NCBI GenBank assembly: GCA_026416355.1
Contig: JAOAFH010000003.1
Location: forward strand, 1 to 17,728
DNA length: 17,728 nucleotides
Source: Clostridiales bacterium
Lineage (GTDB): Bacteria; Bacillota; Clostridia; Clostridiales; Caloramatoraceae
Reading direction: 5' to 3'
The first letter of the stretch is position 1. Every line of letters starts with the position of its first letter. The translations under genes and the position numbers were made by a program. The notes below the pieces were generated by a model, which saw only the letters and a program-made list of their open reading frames with translations, was not told the DNA's origin and ran no database searches. This document shows positions 1 through 7,348 of the stretch, piece by piece.

Positions 1-395
1 ATGCCATAGTGTTAAAAGATGAAGACAAATTAATTGGTAATGTTGGATTACATAATATTAATTGGATATCAAGAATAGCTGAGATAGGGATATTAATTGG
101 AGATAAAAACTACTGGGGACAAGGGTATGCAAAAGAAGCAATGAAATTGGTGCTTGATTATGCATTTAATATGTTGAATTTGCACATGGTATATCTAAAG
201 GTCTATGGATACAATGTTAGCGCTATAAAGTGTTATGAAAAGGTGGGTTTCAAATTTGCAGGAAAATTAAGAGAGGCAATAGAGGTAGCAGGAGAAAAAT
301 ATGATGTTATTTACATGGATATATTAAAGCGAGAATTTGAGCCTATTTATATTAAAGATATAGTAGAAAAGAAAAAGAAGGGCATGAAACCTTAA
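1..395 (+). CDS. GNAT family N-acetyltransferase, RimJ/RimL type (5' end outside window)
   Basis: This is the C-terminal part of an acetyl-CoA-dependent N-acetyltransferase. The frame is open to the left edge (A-I before the GTG at 9), so the gene probably begins upstream; the GTG at 9 has no room for a ribosome binding site. Visible family features are the LIGNVGLHNI strand, the acetyl-CoA pyrophosphate loop in YWGQGYAKEAM, and the C-terminal 'N.SAIKCYEKVGFKFAGKLREA' signature typical of RimJ/RimL-like and ribosomal- or small-molecule-modifying GNATs. The substrate cannot be read from the sequence. The TAA stop lies inside the loop of a hairpin terminator shared with the convergent MFS gene. 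The family is sure; the specific role is unknown. Confidence 0.88.
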   Translation, partial: AIVLKDEDKLIGNVGLHNINWISRIAEIGILIGDKNYWGQGYAKEAMKLVLDYAFNMLNLHMVYLKVYGYNVSAIKCYEKVGFKFAGKLREAIEVAGEKYDVIYMDILKREFEPIYIKDIVEKKKKGMKP

Positions 396-412
396 TGGTT
401 TTATGCCCTTTT
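380..412 (+). terminator. Intrinsic terminator between convergent genes
   Basis: A 12-bp stem (GGGCATGAAACC at 380-391, GGTTTTATGCCC at 397-408, one G-U pair) with loop TTAAT is followed by TTTT. The loop contains the GNAT stop codon and the right arm overlaps the 3' end of the minus-strand MFS gene. An A-rich run to the left (GAAAAAGAA) would serve as the T tract for the minus strand, so it can work in both directions. Confidence 0.8.
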
Positions 413-1615
413 ATGCCTTAGTATAAACAATAACCCTGATAAAAATCTTAAAACGCCTACAATAACAAGTGCAGTTTTAATAGTTGTTAATTGATAAAGC
501 TTCATTCCTACCCAAGGGGCAATAACAAGAGTGATGTTTGTAACAAGGTTATAAAATGCTATATATGATGTTCTGTTTTCCTGTGGTGCTACTTCATAAA
601 GAGAATTTAATAGAAGAAGCATAACTCCAGAAACACTCAGTCCAGTTATCACTACAAAATATGCTACATGGTTTATCTTAGTTGACATTGCATACATAAA
701 AGGAGCAAATGCCATTCCCATTGAAGCTACTGTTAGTGCAATTGAATTACCTTTTTGCTTTGAAAATCTTCCCCAAAACCTATAACCATAAGCCATAGCT
801 AATCCATTGATTGTTGATATAATAGATGCCCAAAATTCATTTGTATGAAGATAATCTACTTCATAGGTTAAAAATAATGGCCATCCCATTTGCCAAGTAA
901 AGTGAAAAATAACAACCGTTACAATGAAAATAAGATATTTTCTTTGTTTTGGAAGCATCTTTAAAAAATTTATAGAAATTCTATTGTTCTCTGTTGTAAT
1001 TTCAGCAAAAGAGGACTTTTTATTTTTGTGCATTAATAGCGTTATAACCTCAAGAAGCCCAAATACAAATGCCAATACAAATATAAGTTGATAAATAGCT
1101 ATAAGTTGTGATTTCGAATTTGAAAGAGTTGTTAACAAAAAACCTGCAACAAGTGTGGTTGCTGTTCCAGCTATTGTTGAAACACTATTTCTAATTGAAA
1201 GATATTGTTCTCTTTCACCAGGTGGAAAAATATCAGCGAAATATGATTGCCAAAGAAAAACAGCAATAGAGTTTGGAAAGTTCATGGCACCATATAAAAT
1301 TACAAATATAAAAGCCCTATATGCTGGAGATAAAAAAGGCACAAGTGCCATTAACAAATAAAAGGATCTAGTTATAAAAAAGGCAAAGGAAGTAGTCCTT
1401 TTTTTATTTTTTGTTGAGGTTAATATAATTCCACCAATAAAAATTGCAATTATACTAAAAAATGCTGGAAGAGAATTGAAAAGAGAAACTAAATTGTCGC
1501 CTGCATTTAATCTTTTTAAGAATAGCCCAGCAAATGATGTGGCAAGATTAAGTGCAATTACCTGAAATACTCCGTTTAGTATGTTTAAATAGTAGTTGTT
1601 TTTTAACTTACTCAA
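401..1615 (-). CDS. MFS (major facilitator) transporter
   Basis: This is an integral membrane secondary transporter of the major facilitator superfamily, about 404 residues with roughly twelve hydrophobic helices. A cytoplasmic loop rich in K/R and polar residues (MHKNKKSSFAEITTENNR) sits near the middle, as expected between the two six-helix halves. A longer frame exists to 1636, but the GGGGG at 1623-1627 is a ribosome binding site 7 bases upstream of a TTG at 1615, so that TTG is the better start. A sigma-A promoter (TTGTAA-17-TATAAT, minus strand) lies just upstream. The gene is convergent with the GNAT gene and divergent from the B12/ABC operon. Substrate is unknown; drug or metabolite efflux is only a guess from family membership. 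Confidence 0.85.
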   Translation of the reverse strand: MSKLKNNYYLNILNGVFQVIALNLATSFAGLFLKRLNAGDNLVSLFNSLPAFFSIIAIFIGGIILTSTKNKKRTTSFAFFITRSFYLLMALVPFLSPAYRAFIFVILYGAMNFPNSIAVFLWQSYFADIFPPGEREQYLSIRNSVSTIAGTATTLVAGFLLTTLSNSKSQLIAIYQLIFVLAFVFGLLEVITLLMHKNKKSSFAEITTENNRISINFLKMLPKQRKYLIFIVTVVIFHFTWQMGWPLFLTYEVDYLHTNEFWASIISTINGLAMAYGYRFWGRFSKQKGNSIALTVASMGMAFAPFMYAMSTKINHVAYFVVITGLSVSGVMLLLLNSLYEVAPQENRTSYIAFYNLVTNITLVIAPWVGMKLYQLTTIKTALVIVGVLRFLSGLLFILRHKRA

Positions 1616-1641
1616 AATAGCACCCCCGTTCCCCAATTTTG

Positions 1642-1670
1642 ATTATAAATTACTAAAGCATATATTACAA
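1642..1670 (-). promoter_or_regulatory. Sigma-A promoter for the MFS gene
   Basis: On the minus strand, TTGTAA (1670-1665), a 17-base spacer and a perfect TATAAT (1647-1642) precede the TTG start at 1615 by about 26 bases, leaving room for a short leader with its GGGGG ribosome binding site. Confidence 0.65.
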
Positions 1671-1683
1671 TAACTAAATATAT

Positions 1684-1712
1684 TTGCAATTTTCAAACAA
1701 AAGTCATATAAT
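1684..1712 (+). promoter_or_regulatory. Sigma-A promoter for the B12-binding/ABC operon
   Basis: TTGCAA (1684-1689), 17-base spacer and TATAAT (1707-1712), about 40 bases before the ATG at 1752. Two direct copies of ATAATTATTAA (1709-1719 and 1726-1736) overlap the -10 and the presumed start. These are AT-only and could be chance, or binding half-sites. Confidence 0.62.
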
Positions 1713-1751
1713 TATTAATAGAAAATAATTATTAACAAAGAGGTGTTTTGA

Positions 1752-2405
1752 ATGGAGTTTTATAATAAATTTATGGAATACCTAGAAGCAGAAGATAAAG
1801 AGAAGGCAGTTTTTTATGCTCTAAATCTTTTAGAAGAAAATAAAGTAGATATACTAACACTTTACACAAAAATACTTGCACCAAGTTTAAATAATATGTT
1901 TTGCAAATCAACAGAAAAAGGAGTTTGTATTTGGAAGGAGCATGTTAGAAGTTCAATAATAAGAACAATAATAGAATGTGCCTATCCACATGTGATTAAA
2001 CAAAGAGATAAAAACGGTGTAGAAAGGCGAAATGAAAGTGTAGTTGTAGTTTGTCCACAGGATGAATATCACGAAATTGGCGCAAGAATGGTGGCAGATT
2101 TTTATACTCTTCATGGTTTTGATACTGTTTTTGTAGGTGCTAATACTCCAAAGGAGGATTTTGTTTCTGCAATTAATATTATTAAACCAAAGTATGTTGT
2201 AATAAGCGTTACAAACTACTATAACATTGTAAATGCTGAAAGGGCAATAAAGAGAATTAGAGAAATTGCCAACTATGATTTAAAAATAATAGTTGGAGGT
2301 TATGCATTTAGGGCAAATAAGGAAATTTATAAAAATATAGGAGCAGATTATCTTATGGATTCATTTGAAGAAATTGAGGCTTTTATTAAGGAGGGACAAA
2401 AATGA
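1752..2405 (+). CDS. Stand-alone cobalamin (B12)-binding domain protein
   Basis: This 217-residue cytoplasmic protein has two parts. Residues 1-85 form a helical B12-binding-2-like cap containing WKEH (61-64), whose E-H pair resembles the EH of the CarH-type cap. Residues about 95-215 form a Rossmann-type B12-binding domain. The lower-ligand loop reads CPQDEYHEIG (101-110), with His107 as candidate cobalt ligand and the E-x-H-x-x-G form seen in sensory B12 proteins rather than the usual D-x-H-x-x-G. SVT (152-154) and GG (182-183) match the later nucleotide-tail loops. There is no N-terminal MerR helix-turn-helix and no catalytic partner domain, so it is not a complete CarH or methyltransferase. 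The ribosome binding site AGAGGTG precedes the ATG. Its stop overlaps the permease start (ATGA), implying translational coupling to the ABC exporter. Cofactor binding is well supported; a sensory or regulatory role is inference. Confidence 0.85.
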   Translation: MEFYNKFMEYLEAEDKEKAVFYALNLLEENKVDILTLYTKILAPSLNNMFCKSTEKGVCIWKEHVRSSIIRTIIECAYPHVIKQRDKNGVERRNESVVVVCPQDEYHEIGARMVADFYTLHGFDTVFVGANTPKEDFVSAINIIKPKYVVISVTNYYNIVNAERAIKRIREIANYDLKIIVGGYAFRANKEIYKNIGADYLMDSFEEIEAFIKEGQK

Positions 2406-3547
2406 GGTTACCTTTTAAAATAGCAAATAGATTTTTATGGTCCAATAAAGGACAAACGCTATTAATAGCATTAGGAATAGCAATTGGTGTTGCTGTACAA
2501 ATTTTTATTGGTTCCTTAATTACTGGATTACAAGATAGTTTAATAAATAAAACGGTTGGAAATTCGCCACAGATAAAAATAACATCAGATGATAAATATT
2601 TTGATTTAGATTCAACGAGTTTAGATGAAATTAAATCAATTGATACAAACATTACTAGTGTTTCATATGCCCTTGATATACCAGCTCTTATATCAAAGGA
2701 TAGTAAAAATAACTCAGTTCTTTTAAGAGGTCTTGATTTAGATAGGGCAGATAAGATTTATAATATAAAGTCTAGAATAATCGATGGTAAGCCCTTTTGG
2801 GGAGATAGAGTTAATATAGGTAAAGATTTAGCAAAAGAGCTTAATGTAGCTGTTGGAGATAAAATCAATATAAGAACATCTGATGGCAAACTAAAAGAGT
2901 TTTTAATAGAAGGAATCTATGATTTCAAGGTGGCAAATTTAAATAAATCTTGGATTCTTATTAATATATCAACATTGCAGGAGTTTACAAAACAAAATAA
3001 GATTTCTTCAATAGAAATAAAAACTAAAGATATATTTTTAGCAGATAAGGTTGCCGACAACATAAAAAATGCAATCGATAAAAATTTAAAGGTTATAAAT
3101 TGGAAGGAAGAAAATGAAGAACTTTTAAGCGGACTAAAAGGTCAAAGTACATCAAGTATAATGATACAAGTATTTGTTTTAATAGCAGTAGTACTTGGAA
3201 TAGCTAGCGTTCTTGCAATAACTGTACTTCAAAAATCAAAACAAATAGGAATATTGAAGGCTATGGGGATAAAGGATAGACAAGCAAGTTATATATTTTT
3301 ATTTCAAGGTTTAATTCTTGGAATATTAGGAGGAATATTAGGTTCAGCACTAGGACTAGGACTTTTATATTCATTTAGCAAATTTGCAGTAAATCCAGAT
3401 GGTACACCTGTGGTTGAGGTATCTATAAAATATAGCTTTATAGCTTTTTCAGCCTTTGTGGCTATACTATCGGCAGGGGCGGCATCACTAATACCTGCAA
3501 TAAAATCTTCAAAGCTAAATCCAATTGAGGTGATTAAAAATGGGTAA
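2402..3547 (+). CDS. ABC transporter permease, FtsX/MacB/LolC-E type
   Basis: A 381-residue membrane subunit of a MacB/LolCDE-like (type VII) ABC transporter. One N-terminal helix (about 18-42) is followed by a large extracytoplasmic domain (about 45-250, MacB-PCD-like). The FtsX domain comes next, with three helices at about 252-276, 298-325 and 344-366. The hallmark QKSKQIGILKAMGI (277-290) before the third helix and the C-terminal LNPIEVIKNG are clear. AAGGAGGG sits 6 bases before the ATG, which overlaps the B12 gene by 4 bases. The downstream ATPase gene overlaps by 8. Such systems drive conformational work on lipids, peptides or cell-wall enzymes rather than classical uptake. The substrate is not visible. 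Confidence 0.88.
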   Translation: MRLPFKIANRFLWSNKGQTLLIALGIAIGVAVQIFIGSLITGLQDSLINKTVGNSPQIKITSDDKYFDLDSTSLDEIKSIDTNITSVSYALDIPALISKDSKNNSVLLRGLDLDRADKIYNIKSRIIDGKPFWGDRVNIGKDLAKELNVAVGDKINIRTSDGKLKEFLIEGIYDFKVANLNKSWILINISTLQEFTKQNKISSIEIKTKDIFLADKVADNIKNAIDKNLKVINWKEENEELLSGLKGQSTSSIMIQVFVLIAVVLGIASVLAITVLQKSKQIGILKAMGIKDRQASYIFLFQGLILGILGGILGSALGLGLLYSFSKFAVNPDGTPVVEVSIKYSFIAFSAFVAILSAGAASLIPAIKSSKLNPIEVIKNG

Positions 3548-4226
3548 TGTAATAGAACTTAAGAATATAAATAAAATTTATGGAACAATAATAAAAAATC
3601 AAGTTTTATATGATGTAAATTTATCTTTTAAAGAGGGGACATTTAATTCAATTATAGGAGCATCAGGTAGTGGAAAAAGTACAATATTAAACATAATGGG
3701 AACCCTTGATAAACCAACAAGTGGAGAAGTATATATAGATGGCAAAAGAACAGATTTAATGACTAAAAATGAGCTTGCTGAAGTTAGAAATAAAAAGATT
3801 GGTTTTATCTTTCAGTTTCATTACCTTCTGCCTGAGTTTACTGCCCTTGAAAACGTGCTTATACCATATTTAATAAAGGATGGAAAGGCACCTAAAGAGG
3901 TAGTAAAAAGGGCAGAGGAGCTTCTAGATTTAGTTGGATTATCAAAGGTAAAAAACAATAGAGCAAACAATATGTCAGGTGGTCAGCAACAAAGAACTGC
4001 AATAGCTCGTGCCCTAATTAACAATCCTAAAATTATATTAGCAGATGAACCAACAGGAAACCTAGATTCAGAATCAACAGATGCAATCTATGATATAATG
4101 AGGGATATAAATGAAAAATTGGGAACTACATTTATAGTTATAACCCATGATAGAAGAATAGCTGAAAGGGCAGATAGAATTGTTGAAATTAATGATGGAA
4201 AAGTTCATATGGATATAGTAAGATAA
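3540..4226 (+). CDS. ABC transporter ATP-binding protein, LolD/MacB type
   Basis: A 228-residue nucleotide-binding subunit pairing with the preceding permease. Walker A is GASGSGKST (40-48), the Q-loop glutamine is in FQFHYLLPEF (Q92), the signature is MSGGQQQR (145-152), Walker B is IILADEPTGNLD (165-176) and the switch histidine is in ITHD (H203). The LADEPTGNLD and SGGQQQR strings are typical of the LolD/MacB/FtsE group. The ATG at 3540 lies within the last codons of the permease gene, so translation is coupled. This is the last gene of the 1752-4226 operon; a hairpin follows at once. Confidence 0.92.
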   Translation: MGNVIELKNINKIYGTIIKNQVLYDVNLSFKEGTFNSIIGASGSGKSTILNIMGTLDKPTSGEVYIDGKRTDLMTKNELAEVRNKKIGFIFQFHYLLPEFTALENVLIPYLIKDGKAPKEVVKRAEELLDLVGLSKVKNNRANNMSGGQQQRTAIARALINNPKIILADEPTGNLDSESTDAIYDIMRDINEKLGTTFIVITHDRRIAERADRIVEINDGKVHMDIVR

Positions 4227-4230
4227 TATA

Positions 4231-4295
4231 GTGCCACCCAGGTGAATAGGAATACTGGTTTTGATTTCCATAATTCAAATTCACCTGGGGGGCAC
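4231..4295 (+). repeat. Long imperfect hairpin (17-bp stem) between the ABC operon and ogt
   Basis: GTGCCACCCAGGTGAAT (4231-4247) pairs with ATTCACCTGGGGGGCAC (4279-4295) with a single mismatch around a 31-base loop. The arms are GC-rich against a very AT-rich background. There is no T run on either side, so it is not an ordinary intrinsic terminator. It sits 5 bases after the ATPase stop and 27 bases before the ogt start. It could be an mRNA-processing or stabilising stem, an operator, or a small dispersed palindrome. Confidence 0.7.
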
Positions 4296-4322
4296 TAACA
4301 AAGACTTGGGGGTGCTGGGAAT

Positions 4323-4796
4323 TTGGATACGCAATACATATCATACTATGATTCACCGATTGGATTAATTAAAATAACAGCAAATGAAAATGCAATTACT
4401 GGATTAGATTTTGTTTATAAAAAAACAAAAGAAGAAGAAAATGAGTTAATAATAATCTGCAAGAAACAGTTAGATGAGTATTTTAAAGGTGAAAGAATAG
4501 AATTCGATTTAAATATTCATTTAAATGGAACTGAGTTTCAAGTAGCCGTATGGAATGAGCTGAAAAAGATACCATATGGAGAAAAAAGAAGCTACAAGGA
4601 TATTGCCAAGGCAATAGGTAATGAAAAAGCAGTTAGGGCAGTTGGAGGAGCAAACAACAAAAATAAGATAGCGATAATAGTCCCATGCCACAGAGTTGTA
4701 GGTTCAGATGGCTCTTTAACTGGATATGCAGGAGGCTTATGGAGAAAACAATGGCTCCTAGAGCATGAAAAGACTTGTTTAAAACAAAAGTTATAA
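4323..4796 (+). CDS. ogt: Methylated-DNA--protein-cysteine S-methyltransferase
   Basis: A suicidal DNA repair protein that transfers the alkyl group of O6-alkylguanine to its own cysteine. At 157 residues it has the usual Ogt/MGMT length. The acceptor motif is IVPCHRVV with Cys122; the DNA-binding recognition helix and asparagine hinge region are in RAVGGANNKN (105-114, arginine finger R105). The N-terminal beta-rich domain is short (1-65). The start is a TTG with a GGGGGTG ribosome binding site 8 bases upstream; no better ATG fits the family N-terminus. The gene is preceded by the hairpin at 4231-4295. Its TAA stop lies inside the left end of the palindromic element that follows. Confidence 0.93.
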   Translation: MDTQYISYYDSPIGLIKITANENAITGLDFVYKKTKEEENELIIICKKQLDEYFKGERIEFDLNIHLNGTEFQVAVWNELKKIPYGEKRSYKDIAKAIGNEKAVRAVGGANNKNKIAIIVPCHRVVGSDGSLTGYAGGLWRKQWLLEHEKTCLKQKL

Positions 4797-5200
4797 GCCA
4801 TGAAACAATTTAAAAAGGTATATTGATACAAGCATTAGAACCTCTTAGATTTTCAGTTAGCTAACTTATAAAACTTTAAGAAGTGCACTATTTTAAAAGC
4901 CCCATGAGTGGATTTATAATGCATATTTCATAAGCTTTAAGAATTCTTAGCTTTTTGATTTTTCATAAGTCCGTAATTCTGTACAGGACGTACAGAGCCG
5001 AGCGGCCATCATGGATGATGGCATCGCGAGGGTAGGACTTTGAAAATAAAGAAAAGCTTAGAATTATTTAGCGTAATGAATTAATGCTAAAATAAATCCA
5101 TCATGGGGCTAAGTTGAAATTAATTTGAAATATCAGTCTGATAAAATCTTAGAGGTTCTTTGTGAAATATCATAATACTTAATAATTGTTCATGGCTTAT
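4793..5200. repeat. Palindromic intergenic element, long copy (408 bp) with structured core
   Basis: This gene-free stretch is one large imperfect inverted repeat. The outer ends ATAAGCCATGAAACAATT and AATTGTTCATGGCTTAT match except for one extra base, and pairing continues inward (4793-4854 with 5143-5200), including TTAGAACCTCTTAGATTTTC against AAAATCTTAGAGGTTC. A second pair of arms lies inside (4899-4972 with 5035-5109), beginning GCCCCATGAGTGGATTTA and ending TAAATCCATCATGGGGC. At the centre is the conserved core (4967-5040). The element fills the gap between two convergent genes exactly: it supplies the ogt stop codon and abuts the EamA stop. It encodes no protein I can support. The outer arms and core recur at 8480-8686. 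A MITE-like mobile element or a non-coding RNA locus are the leading readings. Confidence 0.85.
4967..5040 (+). other. Structured core of the palindromic element, copy 1
   Basis: Three helices can be drawn: P1 AAGTCC/GGACTT (4967-4972/5035-5040); P2 CTGTAC/GTACAG (4979-4984/4990-4995) with loop AGGAC; and P3 GCCATCAT/ATGATGGC (5005-5012/5015-5022) around GG. Between them are GAGCCGAG and GCGAGGGTA, both shared with copy 2. The stems differ in sequence from copy 2 but still pair, which supports a conserved fold. The strand is arbitrary. Confidence 0.7.
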
Positions 5201-6109
5201 TTATGTTGGTGTACTTTCTGATATCTCCTGCATATCCTTTTTAATTCCAAACTTTGTCTCAACAGCAATTATTGAAACAAATATCAATGCACAACCTATA
5301 AACATATTCAAAGTAAACTTTTCATGTATCAATAGAACTGAAAACAGAGTCCCAAAAACAGCCTCTGTACTTAGAATTATTGCAGCCTTAGTAGAGGTTG
5401 TATATTTTTGTCCAACTGTTTGAAAAACAAATGCAATACATGTACTAAAAAGACCTAGATATAATATAGAAAATATTGCAGATGAATTCAACGCTTGTGG
5501 AGTAGGCTCGAAAATTAGAGCACAAATAAGTGATAGAACTCCTGATAATCCAAACTGAACTATAGATAAAATAATTGGATCAAGGTTTTCTGCAAAATAA
5601 CCTGTTGCTACAATATGCCCCGCATAAAGTAGAGCACATATAAGTGTTAGAGTATCACCTAAATTTAAATTTAGTGCACTTCCGCTATAGGTCAATGTTG
5701 CTATGCCTACAAAGCAAAGAAAAGCACCTACATAAGAAAAAATATCAGGTCTTTTCTTATATAATATCCAATATAAAAAAGGCACCATTACTACATTTGT
5801 TCCTGTTAAAAATGCCTGTTTTGCTGGAGTTGTAAATTGGAGTCCAATTGTTTGTGTTGTAAATGCAGTAAATAAAAATATGCCTATTGTAAGGCCACCT
5901 TTTAAGTCTTCCTTAGTAATAGTTTTAACTTTTTTATAAAATAAAGCTGATAATAAAAAGAAGGCTAATAAAAACCTTGCTGCCATTAAATAAAAAGGTG
6001 TTATATGACCAAGTCCATTCTTTGTAGCCACAAATCCGCCACCCCAAATTATAGCGGTCGTAATTAGCGCTAAGCTTGCCCATAGTTCTTGTTTTTTAGC
6101 TTTATCCAT
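5201..6109 (-). CDS. EamA/DMT family permease
   Basis: A 302-residue drug/metabolite transporter superfamily protein with two tandem EamA domains (about 10-140 and 150-285) and roughly ten membrane helices. Family features are IIWGGGFVATKNGL in the first helix, ARFLLAFFLLS, and the second-repeat glutamate motif STEAVFGTLFSVLLIHEKFT near 245-265. An AAGGGGGG ribosome binding site precedes the ATG at 6109. The gene is convergent with ogt across the palindromic element and divergent from ltaE. DMT members move amino acids, nucleobases or other metabolites, mostly outward; the position next to threonine aldolase is too weak to assign a substrate. Confidence 0.88.
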   Translation of the reverse strand: MDKAKKQELWASLALITTAIIWGGGFVATKNGLGHITPFYLMAARFLLAFFLLSALFYKKVKTITKEDLKGGLTIGIFLFTAFTTQTIGLQFTTPAKQAFLTGTNVVMVPFLYWILYKKRPDIFSYVGAFLCFVGIATLTYSGSALNLNLGDTLTLICALLYAGHIVATGYFAENLDPIILSIVQFGLSGVLSLICALIFEPTPQALNSSAIFSILYLGLFSTCIAFVFQTVGQKYTTSTKAAIILSTEAVFGTLFSVLLIHEKFTLNMFIGCALIFVSIIAVETKFGIKKDMQEISESTPT

Positions 6110-6197
6110 AATTTAATCCCCCCTTAGAAGTATTTTATCAGATAAGCATTATATGGGTAAAGAAAAATATAATAATAGAGTAGATTAATCAAATATA

Positions 6198-6206
6198 TGC
6201 TAAAAT
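6198..6206 (+). promoter_or_regulatory. Candidate extended -10 promoter for ltaE
   Basis: TGC-TAAAAT (TG at 6198-6199, hexamer 6201-6206) is an extended -10 box 44 bases before the ATG at 6250. No good -35 is visible, which is tolerated with an extended -10. A second TATAAT-like string closer to the start lacks a -35. Confidence 0.4.
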
Positions 6207-6249
6207 ATAGTTAATTAAAACAAATTTATAATAAGAAAAGGGGGATAAT

Positions 6250-7269
6250 ATGAAAAGTTTTGCAAGTGATAATACAGCAAGGGTACATCCTAAAATAATG
6301 GAAAGCTTAGTAAATGCAAATTGTGGTGATGAAAAATCATATGGCTATGATATTTATACTGAAAGGGCAATAAATAAGTTTAAGGATTTATTTGGACAAG
6401 ATATAGAAGTGTATTTTGTATACAACGGTACAGCAGCAAACATACTTGGCCTTAATACTATTACCAATACATACAGTGCAATACTCACAACTGAATGGGC
6501 ACACATAAATACAGATGAATGTGGAGCGCCAGAGAAAAATTTAGGGTGTAAAATAATTTCAGTTCCAACTAAAGATGGAAAGATAAATATAAATGACATA
6601 AAAAAATACCTACATGCAAAGGGTGTAGAACATCACTCACAACCAAAGGTTATTTCAATCACCCAATCAACAGAACTTGGAACAGTTTATACAAAAGAAG
6701 AGATTAGAGAAATAGCTGATTTTGCCCATAAAAACGATATGTATCTTCATGCTGATGGTGCAAGAATTGCAAATGCAACAGCATCACTTAATATAGATAT
6801 TAAAGAGTTTACAAAGGATGCAGGTGTAGATGTACTTTCATTTGGAGGCACTAAAAATGGTTTAATGTTTGGTGAAGCAGTTGTTTTCTTTAATAAAAAC
6901 TTATCTAAAGGGTTTAAATATATAAGAAAACAATCTATGCAACTTCATTCAAAAATGAGATATATATCAGCTCAGTTTGAGGCACTTTTATCAGATAACC
7001 TTTGGCTTAATAATGCAAAGCATGCAAATGAAATGGCAAAATATTTAGAGTCAAAAATAAAGGATATACCATTTATAAATATTACACAAAAAGTAGAGGC
7101 AAATGCCATATTTGCAATATTGCCTAGGGAAATAATCGATAGGTTACAAGAAAAATATTATTTCTATGTTTGGAATGAGGAAACAAATGAAGTAAGATGG
7201 ATGACATCATTTGAAACTACAAAGCAAGAAATAGATGAGTTTGTAGATGATATAAAAAAATATTTATAA
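6250..7269 (+). CDS. ltaE: Low-specificity L-threonine aldolase
   Basis: A PLP enzyme of fold type I (beta-eliminating lyase/threonine aldolase family) that cleaves L-threonine or allo-threonine to glycine and acetaldehyde in the cytosol. The N-terminus SFASDNTARVHP is the usual start of the family. The cofactor phosphate region follows VYNGTAANILGL (58-68). HADGARI carries Asp169, which contacts the pyridine nitrogen, and the Schiff-base lysine is K202 in LSFGGTKNG. Length 339 is normal. A strong AAAAGGGGGGAT ribosome binding site precedes the ATG. No terminator is visible after it, so some read-through into the peptidase gene 79 bases downstream is possible. Confidence 0.92.
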   Translation: MKSFASDNTARVHPKIMESLVNANCGDEKSYGYDIYTERAINKFKDLFGQDIEVYFVYNGTAANILGLNTITNTYSAILTTEWAHINTDECGAPEKNLGCKIISVPTKDGKININDIKKYLHAKGVEHHSQPKVISITQSTELGTVYTKEEIREIADFAHKNDMYLHADGARIANATASLNIDIKEFTKDAGVDVLSFGGTKNGLMFGEAVVFFNKNLSKGFKYIRKQSMQLHSKMRYISAQFEALLSDNLWLNNAKHANEMAKYLESKIKDIPFINITQKVEANAIFAILPREIIDRLQEKYYFYVWNEETNEVRWMTSFETTKQEIDEFVDDIKKYL

Positions 7270-7273
7270 TTGG

Positions 7274-7302
7274 TTTACTTATTGTGCAAAGTATTATAAA
7301 AT
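7274..7302 (+). promoter_or_regulatory. Sigma-A promoter candidate for the M24 peptidase gene
   Basis: TTTACT (7274-7279), 17-base spacer, TAAAAT (7297-7302), about 47 bases before the ATG at 7349. The -35 overlaps ATTGGTTTAC (7269-7278), which is perfectly complementary to GTAAACCAAT (7341-7350) at the start codon. Confidence 0.5.
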
Positions 7303-7348
7303 TGTAACAAGACAGAAAATTTAGACTCAAAACTAAGGGGGTAAACCA

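Noticed and set aside
1709..1736. Direct repeats ATAATTATTAA near the B12 operon promoter as an operator
   Set aside because: The unit is AT-only and itself nearly palindromic; such repeats are expected by chance in this base composition.
1637..1751. Cobalamin riboswitch upstream of the B12-binding gene
   Set aside because: The 115-base gap is too short and AT-rich, and no B12-box-like GCCACTG string is present.
2386..2652. Antisense 88-codon frame over the permease start
   Set aside because: It overlaps the operon junction with no ribosome binding site; the plus-strand permease is clearly real.
4793..5200. Insertion sequence with transposase
   Set aside because: The inverted repeats resemble an IS end pair, but no transposase or remnant can be read between them in any frame.
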